From Mya arenaria (lineage: Eukaryota > Mollusca > Bivalvia > Myida > Myidae), in contig NC_069133.1 of NCBI RefSeq assembly GCF_026914265.1, forward strand, positions 1,784,768-1,848,767: a stretch of 64,000 bases of DNA, read 5' to 3'. The stretch's first letter is position 1, and the number at the start of each line of letters is the position of its first letter. The position numbers and the translations under genes are program-made. The notes below the pieces were generated by a model. It had not been told where the DNA came from and made no database searches. It was given only the letters and a program-made list of their open reading frames with translations. Shown here piece by piece: positions 13,926-26,500 of the stretch.

Positions 13926-14321
13926 ATAACTTTGCACAATAACCGCAAGGTCATTGGGATTCAAATACCAGAAAGGATTTCAGCGGACTTCTTTGACTAA
14001 AATAACAACTTATTAAATTAAACTACATGGGCTTACATCTAATTATGATTGTTCAAATTTATATAACATCTGTCGAACACATACAACTACTTGTGTTTTG
14101 CTTTTGGCAAGTATTTTGTTTAGGTGTTACGACTTTACTTTTTCAATTTTTTCAATTAACATTCTTTTACAGTGATAGGTGTAATATCAAAATAACATGA
14201 TACATATCATACCTCCTCTAAGCAATACTTGCAAAGTATTTTTCCTATACACCGGAATGAAGCTTTTATGTAAAAAAATGAAAACATCTTTGTGCATTTT
14301 GAATGGAATTATTGCTGAAGT

Positions 14322-14383
14322 TGTTTGTAAACAAATGATTTTCCTTAAACAAAACGTGTATGTTCATAAAAGGAAATAATATA
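14322..14383 (+). repeat. Direct repeat, left copy (partner near 16681)
   Basis: A block of about 55 bp beginning GTTTGTAAACAAATGATTTT is found again almost unchanged at about 16681-16736. More degenerate similarity precedes it (around 14290 and 16560, TGCATTTTGAA.GGAATTATTGCT). The two copies flank the inverted-repeat element at 14647-16374. Confidence 0.7.
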
Positions 14384-14646
14384 TAATATGTATCATCCTA
14401 TCATGCTAGATTAATTATAAGCTTTTTTGTTTTTTTACAAACTACACATCGATGTACTTACAATTTTGCTACTTCAATGTATATGATTACCCTTTAAGTA
14501 ATACTGTTGAAACAACAAACCATTTTATAGTGGTATATCAACTAGTGGAACCGTGCGCATGTAACAGCCGGGAAAACTTGTTGTTGTTATCACTGTTCAC
14601 GATGCTCTAATCCTATATTCCTATTTGTATTTGTATGCATGCTCCA

Positions 14647-16374
14647 ATATGGCAGATTTCACAAAAAAGGCAATTATTTGGCCCATTTGCTTTCATTTAT
14701 TGTTATTGCATGTCAACGTCATATATACAGCAATTGCCTTCCCCAACCCAATAAGAACACCTAATAGAAGTGATTTGTATTAAAATAATGAAAATATTGT
14801 GTTAAATAAGGTAAAAAAATGTAAAAATATGCCGATATTTAGGACAAAAAAGACAGAAAATCTTCCCGGTACCAATATACCACTTTTTTGAGGATGCTTT
14901 TCAGTAACATCTGGTAAGTATTTTATTCTTGTCTGTTGAATAATGTTTGCAAGAAATGTTAATTAAAACAATAATATATCTAAAATCATTGCATTTCGTT
15001 CGTAATATACTTAAATTTTCGGTAATTGCGCATGGTGATAACGTTACGGTAATCTGTCCTCGAATTGTTGTGTAACATTAGCAGACATGATCCACTGCTA
15101 ACTGTTTTAAGCCTAAACACACCTTTATTAAATCACTGAAAACAAAGACTACTTGTCGGATAAAAACAGTATTGCATGTAACAAGAAATTGGTCATTCCC
15201 GATCATAAAGTTTTTTAGGTCTAAAAATGTGTTAATGTTACTCAAAATCGATTCTGTCCCATTTTAGCATGACGATAGCACCTTTTCTATTCGTGAATAA
15301 TTTACACCGACTGAGGGTTAACATCCGGGTAGCGATTACTTTTATATTGGACTGGTTCACAGTTGACATTGAAATGATAAAAATAGTGGTGAATACCGTT
15401 GATAAAAACTTAATCCAAGTTTGGCTCATTCTGTCCTTCGATGTAACGTTAACATTATGTCACGCTAGCATTAAGACAAGCGCTTAATAAAGCAAGAAAA
15501 TCGTTGAAATTTGATGACTTTCCCAGAGTCAATTATTCGAACATAACAATGTCGTCTGTAAACTATCGTTTGTAAGTATTCATTCATTAGGTACGTAGTT
15601 TATATTGAATTCATACCGCTTTTGTGTTTGATATCGTTATTTATTGGACAGAATTAAGAATTTTTGTGATTATCAATTGACCGTGTTTATCAATCATTTA
15701 TATAGTTTGTTTTATACTGTATCAAGCTCAAACAGTCTGTGGTAGGTCTGTATTTTAATTTGTTGTGAAACATTTTGTCCAACTGCTAATGTGACATACT
15801 GCTAATGTTACTCATTCTGTTTTGTGGTAACACTAGCACATACTCGCAATTAGCAATTTATAATATATATGTTTAATATTAAAGGTAATGATAATTGCAC
15901 CATACTAGAGACATTTATATTACCACAACAAAACATTTATGTTTATAGCTTATCTGATCTGATATAAAAAGAAAACCTATGTTTGCAGAAAACATTTTCT
16001 GTCTTGTTGTCCAATTAGGGTTTGTTTCAATAAATTTATTTGAGAAAAACGAAACAATCTTTATTTTTTGTCTGTACAATCTGTTTTATAGATAAATGAA
16101 CCATTTAGTGCAAGACAAAATACTTCTTTGGATCAAAATATTAAAAAAAAACAAGTTTTTACCGGCAATATTGTAACACTAGCACAAATGGTATGGTGAT
16201 ACAAAATTCTTTTTTTTATAAAAATGCATGAATAAATCATTGCAAATGTTCTAAAATATGATAGATAAGAAATTGCTGTAAAAGATTATGTTGAAATCAC
16301 AAATCTGCAATAAATTTTAAAAATCAATATTCGCCGGGAACTTTTTGGTCACCAAAACGTGAAATCTGCCATAT
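14647..16374. mobile_element. Candidate DNA element with 16-bp perfect terminal inverted repeats
   Basis: ATATGGCAGATTTCAC at 14647-14662 is perfectly inverted at 16359-16374, about 1.7 kb apart. The interior has no transposase-like ORF. It holds several degenerate copies of GTAACATTAGCA / GTAACACTAGCACA on both strands (about 15072, 15445, 15795, 15825 and 16172), which look like repeated internal motifs. No clear target-site duplication was seen, so the boundaries rest on the inverted repeat alone. Confidence 0.45.
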
Positions 16375-16680
16375 GTGTTCATTTAAACATATATACTCTT
16401 ATTTTCAGGTCACAAGCTCATTGTTATTTGATATGTTATGTATGTTTGTTATTGTTAGTTTCAACTACATTAAGTGACCAATATTCTAAACATAGTTTCT
16501 ACATACATTAACTGACCACATGTTTGTCCTCACCGCGGGAAAACGACCATCTGATATGCTCTGCATTTTGAAAGGAATTATTGCTCGTAAAATAAAATCA
16601 TTTTCCTTAAATAATTAAAACTTGTATGTTCATTAAACTTGCCTAACGTATGATATCTAATCAAAGCACCAAAAAACTTT

Positions 16681-16736
16681 GTTTGTAAACAAATGATTTT
16701 CCTTAAACAAAACGTGTATGTTCATAAAAGGAAATG
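16681..16736 (+). repeat. Direct repeat, right copy (partner near 14322)
   Basis: Second copy of the AAACAAATGATTTTCCTTAA block. It is followed by a further short local duplication in which ATAATATCTAATCAAAGCA resembles sequence about 130 bp earlier. Confidence 0.7.
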
Positions 16737-17357
16737 ATATATATGATGTATTATACATTCCTATTGTATAATATCTAATCAAAGCAACGAAAAACCTTTA
16801 GAATCGATTGAAAAGGGCATGCATTGTAACATTAAATCATACATGTGATAATTTCTTGGGTTTATTCCGGGACACTCGTCGTAATGTCAACGCACACTAG
16901 GGGAATCCAGAGTTACTTGGTATTTGGACTGCGTTTTTTGGCCAGTCGAGCGATTGGTCCCTAGGGTGATCTCTTGGACTGAGAATAAAAAAAATGTGTT
17001 TTAGTACTCTTTGATACACATATTAAACAAATAATCAACTTTTTGTCGTTTATTTTTACATATTAAATATTTTACAATTTCATACAATCTTTATCATTCA
17101 CAAGTTATGAAGGTTAGCAGATTTCGGGTTGAGACATAAATTATGTGAGGAAACGAGCTCAGATCTACCAGAATTTTTATATAAAACAACTGTATACGTC
17201 GCATGCATGTTCAGAAGGAAGTTATCTCCAAGGTGCAATCGCTCAACAAGCACAAACTAGTAGCGTTTTCGCAATTTTCTTTGACAACTCTGCCAAGATC
17301 ACTGTTTTTTTACCAGTTTAATGAGTTACTATATATATAGTATGAGTGGATTTTACT

Positions 17358-17645
17358 TCTCGGAAACTGGATTTCACCTCGATTTCCGATCTATTTTCGA
17401 AAAATTGCTCTGACTTCTTCATTTTTTGAGCAATTTCAATGAAATTTCAAATAATAACCGTTTATGAGGCACTTTCTAATAAGTATACAAACACTTGTCG
17501 AAATCTGGATTTCACCTCGATTTTCCGATCTATTTTCGAAAAAAATCGAAAAATTGCTCTAACTTCTTTATTTTTTGACCAATTTCAATAAAATATGAAA
17601 TATAAACCCTTCATGAGGCACTTTCCAATATGTCCAGTATACAAA
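17358..17645 (+). repeat. Two-copy tandem duplication, about 145 bp per copy
   Basis: The segment starting CTGGATTTCACCTCGATTT near 17366 recurs near 17506 in the same orientation. Both copies contain TCTATTTTCGAAAAA, ATTGCTCT.ACTTCTT, ATTTCAAT.AAAT and ATGAGGCACTTTC.AATA. Small indels and substitutions separate them, so the duplication is not recent. No coding potential was seen. Confidence 0.8.
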
Positions 17646-18301
17646 AAAAAAAAAATATTAATTAAAACAAATGAGTTCTGAGTGGATTTCACGTTTTAAG
17701 TGGATTCCACTGGATTCCTGTATCACCCTTAGTCTAAAATAATAGACGTGTTATACGGGATTCTGCCAATCCCTAACGTCTTAACATGTGCAAAAAACGG
17801 GGGTGTTTTAAAAATATTGAAATTGTTTTAAGTGAAGTATTTTATGGTTGAAATTGATCATAAAAAGTTATATTCATATTTTACCATGTAAGTGAAATGT
17901 TATTTTGCACTAAACAAGCATTTAATGCATTAAAACAAGTTGTTTACCTTTCCAATAAAACGAAAGTTGACTGACACAGACAACAATTATGCGATTTATG
18001 CCATTTTTATGGCCGAAATGTTCCGAGCGATTTAAAACTGTGCCCTAAAGCCTTGCAGGTGCCCTCCATGTATATATCATTATGTTTTGACAGAATGAAA
18101 TGAAGAAAAGCCTTCAAACTCATAATTATAAGTTGGATATTTATTTTTTTGTGTACGGAACTAATATAAAATAACATTGTCTGGTAAAATTTCTTGTTTT
18201 TATGATATTTTACAGACGCTATATGCTTTAACCCGGAATCCTGATCGGAACAACTACCCACTTTTGATACTAAACAATTTGTACGTGAAGGATTTGCCAT
18301 A

Positions 18302-19907
18302 TCAACAAGAGCACCAACTGCCGCAAAATACGCCCATCCTCAGTAGTTGAACGTTAATCTAAATTTAGAGAGCGTACACTGTAAAGACAGTTCTTGCCCA
18401 TTCAAGGGTCATAACTCTGGATTTGACAGAGGTGTCATGGCTTGTAATCAAACTTTACCAAGATAATCCACACAAAGTCTGATATTTGGAAACTATTCAA
18501 AAGGATTCTAAAGTAAGTGATCGAACGAAAAAAAAATCAGGTATTTTTTTTAATTAAAGGGTGATTACTATTCAGTGATTCAAGTGATATGGCTGGTTAA
18601 AGAGCTTGTCTAATATATTATTTACATATGATTCTGACTAAATTTGGTGATGATTGGACAAAGGCTTCTAAAGTTAATGATCGGACAAGACTAATTTGAG
18701 GAAATTTCTATAGTTAATGGCTAATATTTCTGAATTGACTAAGGTTATCTACCTTGTCCAGGTGGTTTGTTTTTTAAACCCGTCGTATAAGAATATGTGG
18801 TAAGTAACGATAGTTTCAACATCATGAAAAAAAAGATCAATCTTAAATGTCAACAAGAGTGACACTCACAAAATACGCCCATCAATAATTTCTTGGATTC
18901 TAAGACAACTTACTGTCACATTAGCCCTTTGAGAAGCAAGCTTTTCAAGAAGCAAATGATTTGGCACAATATGGCATTAACAGTAGAAATTTTTTATTTT
19001 AATTCGAGGGTTTCGAGTCAAAAGGTGCTAAAATGTCTATAATTTTCTGTGTACTTGGCAAAGCATTTATACCGCCAAACATTCTTGGTAAAGATTTTAT
19101 AGCTACAAACATTTTCACAAGTTTGGTGAAGGTCAGATGAGAATTGTTCAAGTTAGAGAGTAGACAAAGCTTAAATGGCAAGGGCAGTAATCCTGAAGTG
19201 CTTCGGGGCATTTGGCTGATTATCATACTTGACCGATTTATTTTACCAACAAATATTTTCAGCAAGTTTGGTGAAGATCAGATGATAACTTTTCAAATTA
19301 GACAGTGGACAAAGCAAAAATGGCAAATTTTGACCAATTCAAGGGCCATAATCCTGAAGAGCCTGGCTGGTTATAGAACTTTGCCAAGAATATATACCAA
19401 CAAACAATTATAGTAGCAAGTTTGGTGAAATTCGGATAAAAACTGTTCAAGTTTGAGAGTAGACAAAGCTAAATGACCAATTTTGATAAATTCAGGGGGC
19501 CATAACTCTGGAGTGCCTAAAGCGATTAGGCTGGTTATCGAACTTGACCTAGATATTTCACCAACAAACACTTTCATGAAGTTTGGTGGAAATTGGATGA
19601 GAAATGTTGTAGTTAGAGAGCGGACAACATTGTGGAGCCGCCCGCCCGCCCAATTTTGACAAATTCAGGGGGCCATAACTCTGGAGTGCCTAGAGCGATT
19701 TGGCTGGTTATTGAACTTGACCTAGATATTTCACCAACAAACACTTTCATGAAGTTTGGTGGAAATTGGATGAGAAATGTTCAAGTTAAGAGAGCGGACA
19801 ACATTGTGGAGCCGCCCGCCCGCCCGCCGAACGCCCGCCCGCCCGCCGAACGCCCGCCCGCCATGGGTGTTCCCATAATACGGCCATCGTAAGATGGGCG
19901 TATAAAA
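18302..19907 (+). mobile_element. Composite repeat bounded by ATACGCCCATC and a terminal hairpin
   Basis: The left end CAACAAGAGCACC...AAATACGCCCATC (18303-18338) recurs in variant form at about 18850-18883, suggesting nested or tandem insertion. The right end has an imperfect hairpin, ACGGCCATC-gtaa-GATGGGCGT (19880-19901), whose right arm inverts the left-end ACGCCCATC. The body is a degenerate tandem of units containing GGCCATAA, TTGACC.A.ATATTT and AAGTTTGGTGAA. The last two units (CATAACTCTGG starting at 19501 and 19674) are near-identical with a 173-bp period, ending in CCGCCCGCC runs. The family resembles non-autonomous repeats common in bivalves. A Helitron-like origin is possible but not shown. 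Confidence 0.7.
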
Positions 19908-20159
19908 ATCTAAAAAAAATCCGTCAACGTACAATTATTTGGACTAGTATCACCCTGTACCCAAATTTCTTTAGTTGTTTACATTAACACCGTTTGACCG
20001 CAGTTTAATTTTTGATTATATCATTCAGTTGATGTCATCTTGATTTGTTATTCAAATATTGATCAAATTTAATTTTTTCATTTTCTTTTATAAAAATCAA
20101 ACTAACAGCATCAAAATTCAGCATGCACTTGAACCCTTATTTTATTCCTCTGTTTACAA

Positions 20160-20587
20160 ACACGTGGGTCAAGGTCTTCGTAGTCGATTTATGCGTTTAA
20201 CGTAATCGATTAGTGTTGAAAATCATCACGTGACAAAAATGTTGTCATTAACTACAACATACGGGCACTGAAATTCCTCAGCAGGAAATAATTGGACATC
20301 CACCATTTTGTTGTTTTCCAAATTAACTTCCATGTAAAATAAACTGGATTTTCTGTTTATTTTAGAGTTTAGAGCTAAAATATAAGTTAAGTCCTTACTT
20401 TTAAGAGGATCTTTGAGAATGACACCTCTTATAAATGCAGCTATGGCTTAGAAGCTGCAGAAATCGTACAAAACGACAATCAAGTCTTTGTTTTTGTTTG
20501 GATTGTGAAAGGTCACAAAGAAAAGAACAGATGAATTATAGATTTTAAGACAAGTGATTAAATTGCCTGCTTTGGCCGTCGGCTGCA
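20160..20587 (+). promoter_or_regulatory. Probable 5' flank and UTR of the ZFAND4-like gene
   Basis: The roughly 430 bp before the start codon at 20588 contain two CACGTG E-boxes (near 20161 and 20227; the second in TCACGTGAC context) and a CACCATTTTG motif near 20301 that resembles a YY1 site. These motifs are short and occur by chance, so the assignment rests mainly on position. The transcription start cannot be placed. Confidence 0.35.
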
Positions 20588-23500
20588 ATGGAGCTGTACA
20601 TTGAAACGCTCACAGGTGCTGCGTTTGAGCTCAGGGTTTCACCCTTTGAAACCATCATGTCGGTGAAAGCTAAAATCCAACGTTTGGAAGGTATTAAATG
20701 TTTTCATTTTACTTCTATTCTTTTAGAAGTATTTGTGAAGTGCTAAGACATTAAAAATCATTAAAGTATCCATATCTGATTTTACCTTTGCTTCTGATAG
20801 TCTTCTAAATATTGCAAACAGAAGATCCTTTGTTATGTAGGCAAGAATATCATTATTATTAGGATTGCAGTTAGAATTTCAAAAACATTTATGACACCAC
20901 CTTGAAAGATTTGTTTTTGGTCATTTGTCCTGCAGTGCAAGTGCACCTGAGCTTCTAATAGCCCTGAACATCCAGTATTTTTATCACAGTGAAAATGAAT
21001 ATGGCAGACAGTGCAATCATTTCTTCAGAAAATAAATAGGATTAATATTTCAATATGGGGAATGTCACTCGCCCAGGAGGACAAGTGTGATTGAATTCAT
21101 TTTCGTCCCACGTCAATATTCACTTACAAATTTGTGGTGGATTTGTTGAGGCCTGCATACATAATGTAATACAGGCAGAATGAAGTGATTTAATTCATTT
21201 TTGTTTTTACTCTTTCTGTATATATAAACAGAGTTTTACTGTGTATTAACCTTGGACAGTGGCCTGAACATACTTCTTATGAAGATATAAATAATTATAG
21301 ATTGTTAGTTTAGAGTGAACTTGTGATTGGTGATAAAGGTTTAAAACTTGCCAAAACAATTTTTAACTTTAATTGAAAGGTACAAATGTAGATCAGTGAC
21401 TCCTTTCAGTAAAGTTGCTATCCCTTTCAGCTTATACTTGCTGATTTATGTATTTAAAAAGCTGATATTTTTACAACAGATGCATCATTTGTAAAAACAT
21501 ATTTAAGCATTGACTTATGTACATTTCAGAACCATATGCTGGAAGCTCACATATTAGAGAGCCAGTTAAGACATTAAAATGTTTGTTTATTTACTGATTT
21601 AGGGATCCCTATAGCTCAGCAGCACCTGATCTGGAAGTCAGAGGAGCTTGAGGATGAGTATTGCCTGCATGACTACCACATCCATGATGGCGCCACCCTC
21701 AAACTTGTGCTGGCCATGCGTGGCGGTCCCATCAACACTCGCAGAAGTAAGTCTTTTAGAGCCGCCCAGGGATAGTATTTATGGATACCTGTTTTGTTGA
21801 CCATTGTGAAAGGTCCTTAGCTTGAGGATTAATGATGAGAGGGATTCTCTGAAGGCATGTGGATGGAACAAAAGCTGTTATGAATTTGAAACTTCCATAG
21901 ATACACAGAGATCTGATGAGCAGCATATTTGCATAATAACGATTCCAAATCATTGAAAAAACAATTTAAATTATTTTCAAGCGATGATTAGCCTAATTAT
22001 TGAGAGAACGTTCTGTTTTACTTTATGTTTATTAATAAATCAAAACATGAGTAATAATACGACTACACAAGCTAATGGCATAAATCCATGGTGACAAAAA
22101 ATGTCTTCCGCAGTTGAATACATATAGGTTAGATAATAAAGTTTTTATTCTTTTTACTGTATTAGTTTCCAAATCATTGGATGAAAATAATGCTTAACCA
22201 ATGCAAAAGCCTGAATACCAATTAAAAAAAAAGAGTTGGTAATGACCCAATTTATCAGATTTTGAATCCTTTTTGATCTTAACAGTGAAGCTCTGCATTT
22301 TATTATTATAAATGCTTCTTGCTAATTTAACCTGTTGAAGCATTATTTGAAACCTGTTTGCTAAAAAATTGTATGCTATAGGCAGGATTGCCTGTTGCTG
22401 TTGCATACACATGGAAATGTCTTTCCATAGTCTGACTGAGAAGACTATTCTTTTGTTCCAGTTCCCAGAAGAAAGGAAAGTTTTATACACATGTACACCT
22501 GAGCAACCTAATTTGACATATTGATTATTTTGACCATTTTATCTGATATATTGATGTTATATTGACAGTCCCAATGGAGGATCCTGCCCTGCGAGAGATG
22601 GCAGAGTATGTGGAGGCAAACCGTGATGAGATTCTCGAGAAATTACCGGGAAACCGTCAGGTGACCCTGGTTGTGTTCCGTGAGGGCGATCAACTCAGTT
22701 TCTTTCGCGTAGTTGATCGTGGAGACGGGACACTTACACCTCTCTCAGAATCTCTAAGGTAACTTGTTATTGTTCAGTTATAACTTATATTGGAAGGGGG
22801 AGACAGATTATATTTATTTTTAAACACTTTTGTATTTCATGAAAATACATTGAACCAAACACATATTAAACATATAATTTTAAGGATAGAAGAGATAGCT
22901 AAAAGCTAAATACATTACGTCAGTCTGTCACATTTTCATATCCACTCTGTATCTCCTAGGATTTTCATGAAACTTGTTATTAATGTTTACCTCCTAGAGA
23001 AAACTTGCAGAACTCGCATTTCAAGCATGGGGGTCCAAGGTTCAAGCAATGGGTTATGTGTATTCTTTATAACTGTGACACCCTTTGAAGGATTACGTAC
23101 AACTCATTCAGATCATTGATAAGTGTAAAACCCACATTCCAGGCATGCTTGCTAATGGTCATAGTTGGAGGTCCTCTAGAGGTTTGAGCCTTAGGTTTTG
23201 CGTCTGCTGCTCATGAGATTTGTGGCATATATTTGCCTTCTTATGACAGGGGATAGAACATGCATTTGAAACTCCACATCATAGTTCATTTTTAGAGGAA
23301 CAGATTGAGACAAGCATGGCAGTGACATCTGGGTCCCCCCCCCAAACAACCGTCTAGTTTTAAGCAGAGAAGATCAATGTAAACCAATGTAAACCAACTA
23401 AAAAATGAGGCATATAAAAACCTTGTTTAACAATCTGATTGCAAACTGATAGAAGGCCTGTGAAAAGCAATATACTTGTTAGGTATGTATGTTAATAATC

Positions 23501-26500
23501 AAAATTATATATAATATATAAGTTGGCCTGAACCAAGGTATTAGCAATAATTAAACTTAATATTATTAAATGACTTGAGCGTTACTTAATGAACTATAAA
23601 GGGACAATTGTTAAGATTTTCATCAACATAAGTTGTCCATTAAATCAACATTCAAACACTTACAAATATATTAGACTATAATAATGTTAATATTTGTCAA
23701 AATAAACCAATATTTCAGCAAACATAATCAGCAATGATTGCAGAACCTGTTTAAAGCTTGGCATCTGTAGTATGGTGATGTGATGGTATTGTTGAATTAT
23801 CAGCAGGCGTGTATGGCCTCTTTAACTGAATCACATTACTTTTGCAGTAATGTTGAAAGTCAATTGCTTCAAATGAATACTTGGTTTGAGCATTTACAAA
23901 CATACATGTATCCAGCAATGTGCAAACTTTAAGCAACAATGTTTTACTACTACAAATTATTTTCAATACCTTCATCTAGTCCAGAAAAATGTTTTCCCAA
24001 TAGCATAAAGCTGTTTGCCAACTTCAAGAGAGGGAATTATTTAAGGAATGATTTACGGTTCCTACATTGCATGCTTTTATTTCAGTGGTGTTTCAATGTA
24101 CAACTTCAATGATGAGGAGGAAGAGGAGGATGCCCCAACCAAGGAAAAGGTGGAGGAGAATGAACAACTCAAAGAAAAAATGAAACAAATCAGGCTCAAA
24201 ATGGATAAACTAAACATAAGCAAAAAGGTATATACGGATAAATCAGGCTACCCTTAGTATTAAATAAGATTCAAGAACTTGAATTATTTTTGAAACTAAA
24301 TACGAGGGCTCCCAATCATCCAAACTTACTTATGTATAAGGTAAGATATCTTGCATATAATATATCTTTTGCCTCTTTCATATAAGTTTTAGAAATTCTG
24401 GTTAAGGTTTTGCATGTTAGCACATGTCAATAACTGAAACTGAAACTTTTATACAATCAAGAATAATAAATGTTATTTTCATTTAATGCAAATTTTGCAG
24501 CTTTTTTGAAGTGGTGAACGTTTTACATGTAATCTAATTTAAAAGTGATCCATGCACGTTTCACCAAAACTTGGCAATCCATAAACTTTAAAGCCGCATA
24601 ATAGTTGAGCTCGCTCTCTCTGTGCATCTTTTGTTTTAAAAAAGCTGGTTTAATTAGTTACCTTATTACAGCTGTACAAAGAAAACTAATTTTCCTGTGT
24701 TTAAAATGATCATTTGTGTGGAGTCTCATCGAGTTCTTTGTAGAGTTAGGTCAAAATTATTAAAGGGCACAAGCCTTGTATTGATAAAATGTTTAAAAGA
24801 CATGCTGAAAATGAGACTTCTACATAGATGGGCTTGACAGAGCATATACTAAAAGCATTTGTTCTTTCAGCCGCACAGAAAGCCGCATCCTCCTACTTCT
24901 GGTCGAGCAAGCAATAGAACATCGCGTCTCCGACACCTTCCGGCCAGCACCAGTTACAGCCTCAGTCCCAGCGCCACCCTGAACCGTAACCTATGTCTTC
25001 CTCCAGTCGGTCACTCCATAGGTCACGTGGGTCACTCTTCTCTTGCTCTGCGACACTCACTTGTCAAGGAACGCATGGAGAGGATAGACCACCAAGAAGA
25101 AAAGGAAAAAGCATCTGCAGCCTTTGAGTCTTCACTGCAGGCAGTTGCCGGAGCGTCCAAGCTGGCCTCGGACTCCGATGATTCAGACAGCCCTAGTTAT
25201 GAGGAGCTGTCCAGCGCTGCTGCCCAGCAACTCGACAGTCTGGAGAGGCTGAGTAAGGTCCTGTCAAGAGTTATGGATGGAAACAGCTCCAAGCAAGACA
25301 GTAAGGATGATTTTGAAGAAATTCAAGACATATCTCAAGATATTAATACTGACAGTAGCAGTGCATCTCCTCTAGATAAACCTATAGCAGATTATAATGG
25401 ACTTAAAGAACCAGGCGAAAATATTGTAGGTAAATCTGAGAGCAGTGACTGTGATAAAATAGCAAGCTGCGCTCCAGCCAGTGTTAAACAGGAACTGCTG
25501 GACATGGGGAAGTTGGCCAATGAGGCCACACCAGGGCCATCAAGACCAGTTACCTCTGTTAAAAAAGAATCCTCTCACAATTTCAATGATACAATGCGAG
25601 TAACGCATTCCTCAAGGGCAAAATCTAAGGTTAAGGACTATTCTTTGTTTGACAGTCTGAGAGACACTCTTGGCGCTAGTTCCTCCATGTCTCGACATAG
25701 TTCACTAGATAAGCGTAAGGAGTTTACACTAGAGAGTTTAACAACAAGTGAGGCAAGGGCAATGTCTGGATTGTTGCGTCAGGCTTCCTTGGAAAAAGTT
25801 GGATCCTCACGTATTGGAAATGTGACTGTAACAAGTGCTAGTAGAAACCGTGTAACAGGAAATTACATGCTGGGAAATTCTACATTCAATGAAGGTCGCA
25901 TTACCACTCCAGATGGAAGGCTGCTGGTAAGTTGCATATTACTACTGACATATATATGTGAGCACTATGGCAATATGATGGCTTACTTAAAGTACAACGT
26001 TCACTGAAGCATATTATAACTCATTTATTCTGGAGTTTATCATATAGCCTCTGAACATGTTGCTTGTTCAAAAAAATTGTTATGTTTGTCCATTGGTAAA
26101 CGCAATTAAATAGACCAAATCAAATATTGAATTCTTTAATGTTATTCTAAATGTCAAGTTATAATGAATTAATGATTGATTTCAGTCTGCAAGGCTGCAG
26201 AGGATGACTGCTAGTCGAGATGGGCGAATCCTTTCCCCTACTCACCGTTTGCCTCCTGTCAAGGCAAAGAAAAAGGCGTCAAAGAGGTGCTTCGTCTGTG
26301 CTAAGAAAACTGGTTTAGCCTGCAGCTATACCTGCAGGTAAATTTGCTGTTTCCACTTTTTACACTTTGTGCTTAAGTTGGCATATATACAAAGCAGGGT
26401 TGATATTAACCACTGCCCGATTGCCCGGGGCAAGTAATTTTTGCAGACGGGCAGTAGTTTTTAGAATCTACCTGCCCGATCGGGCAGTAACAAAAAAACT

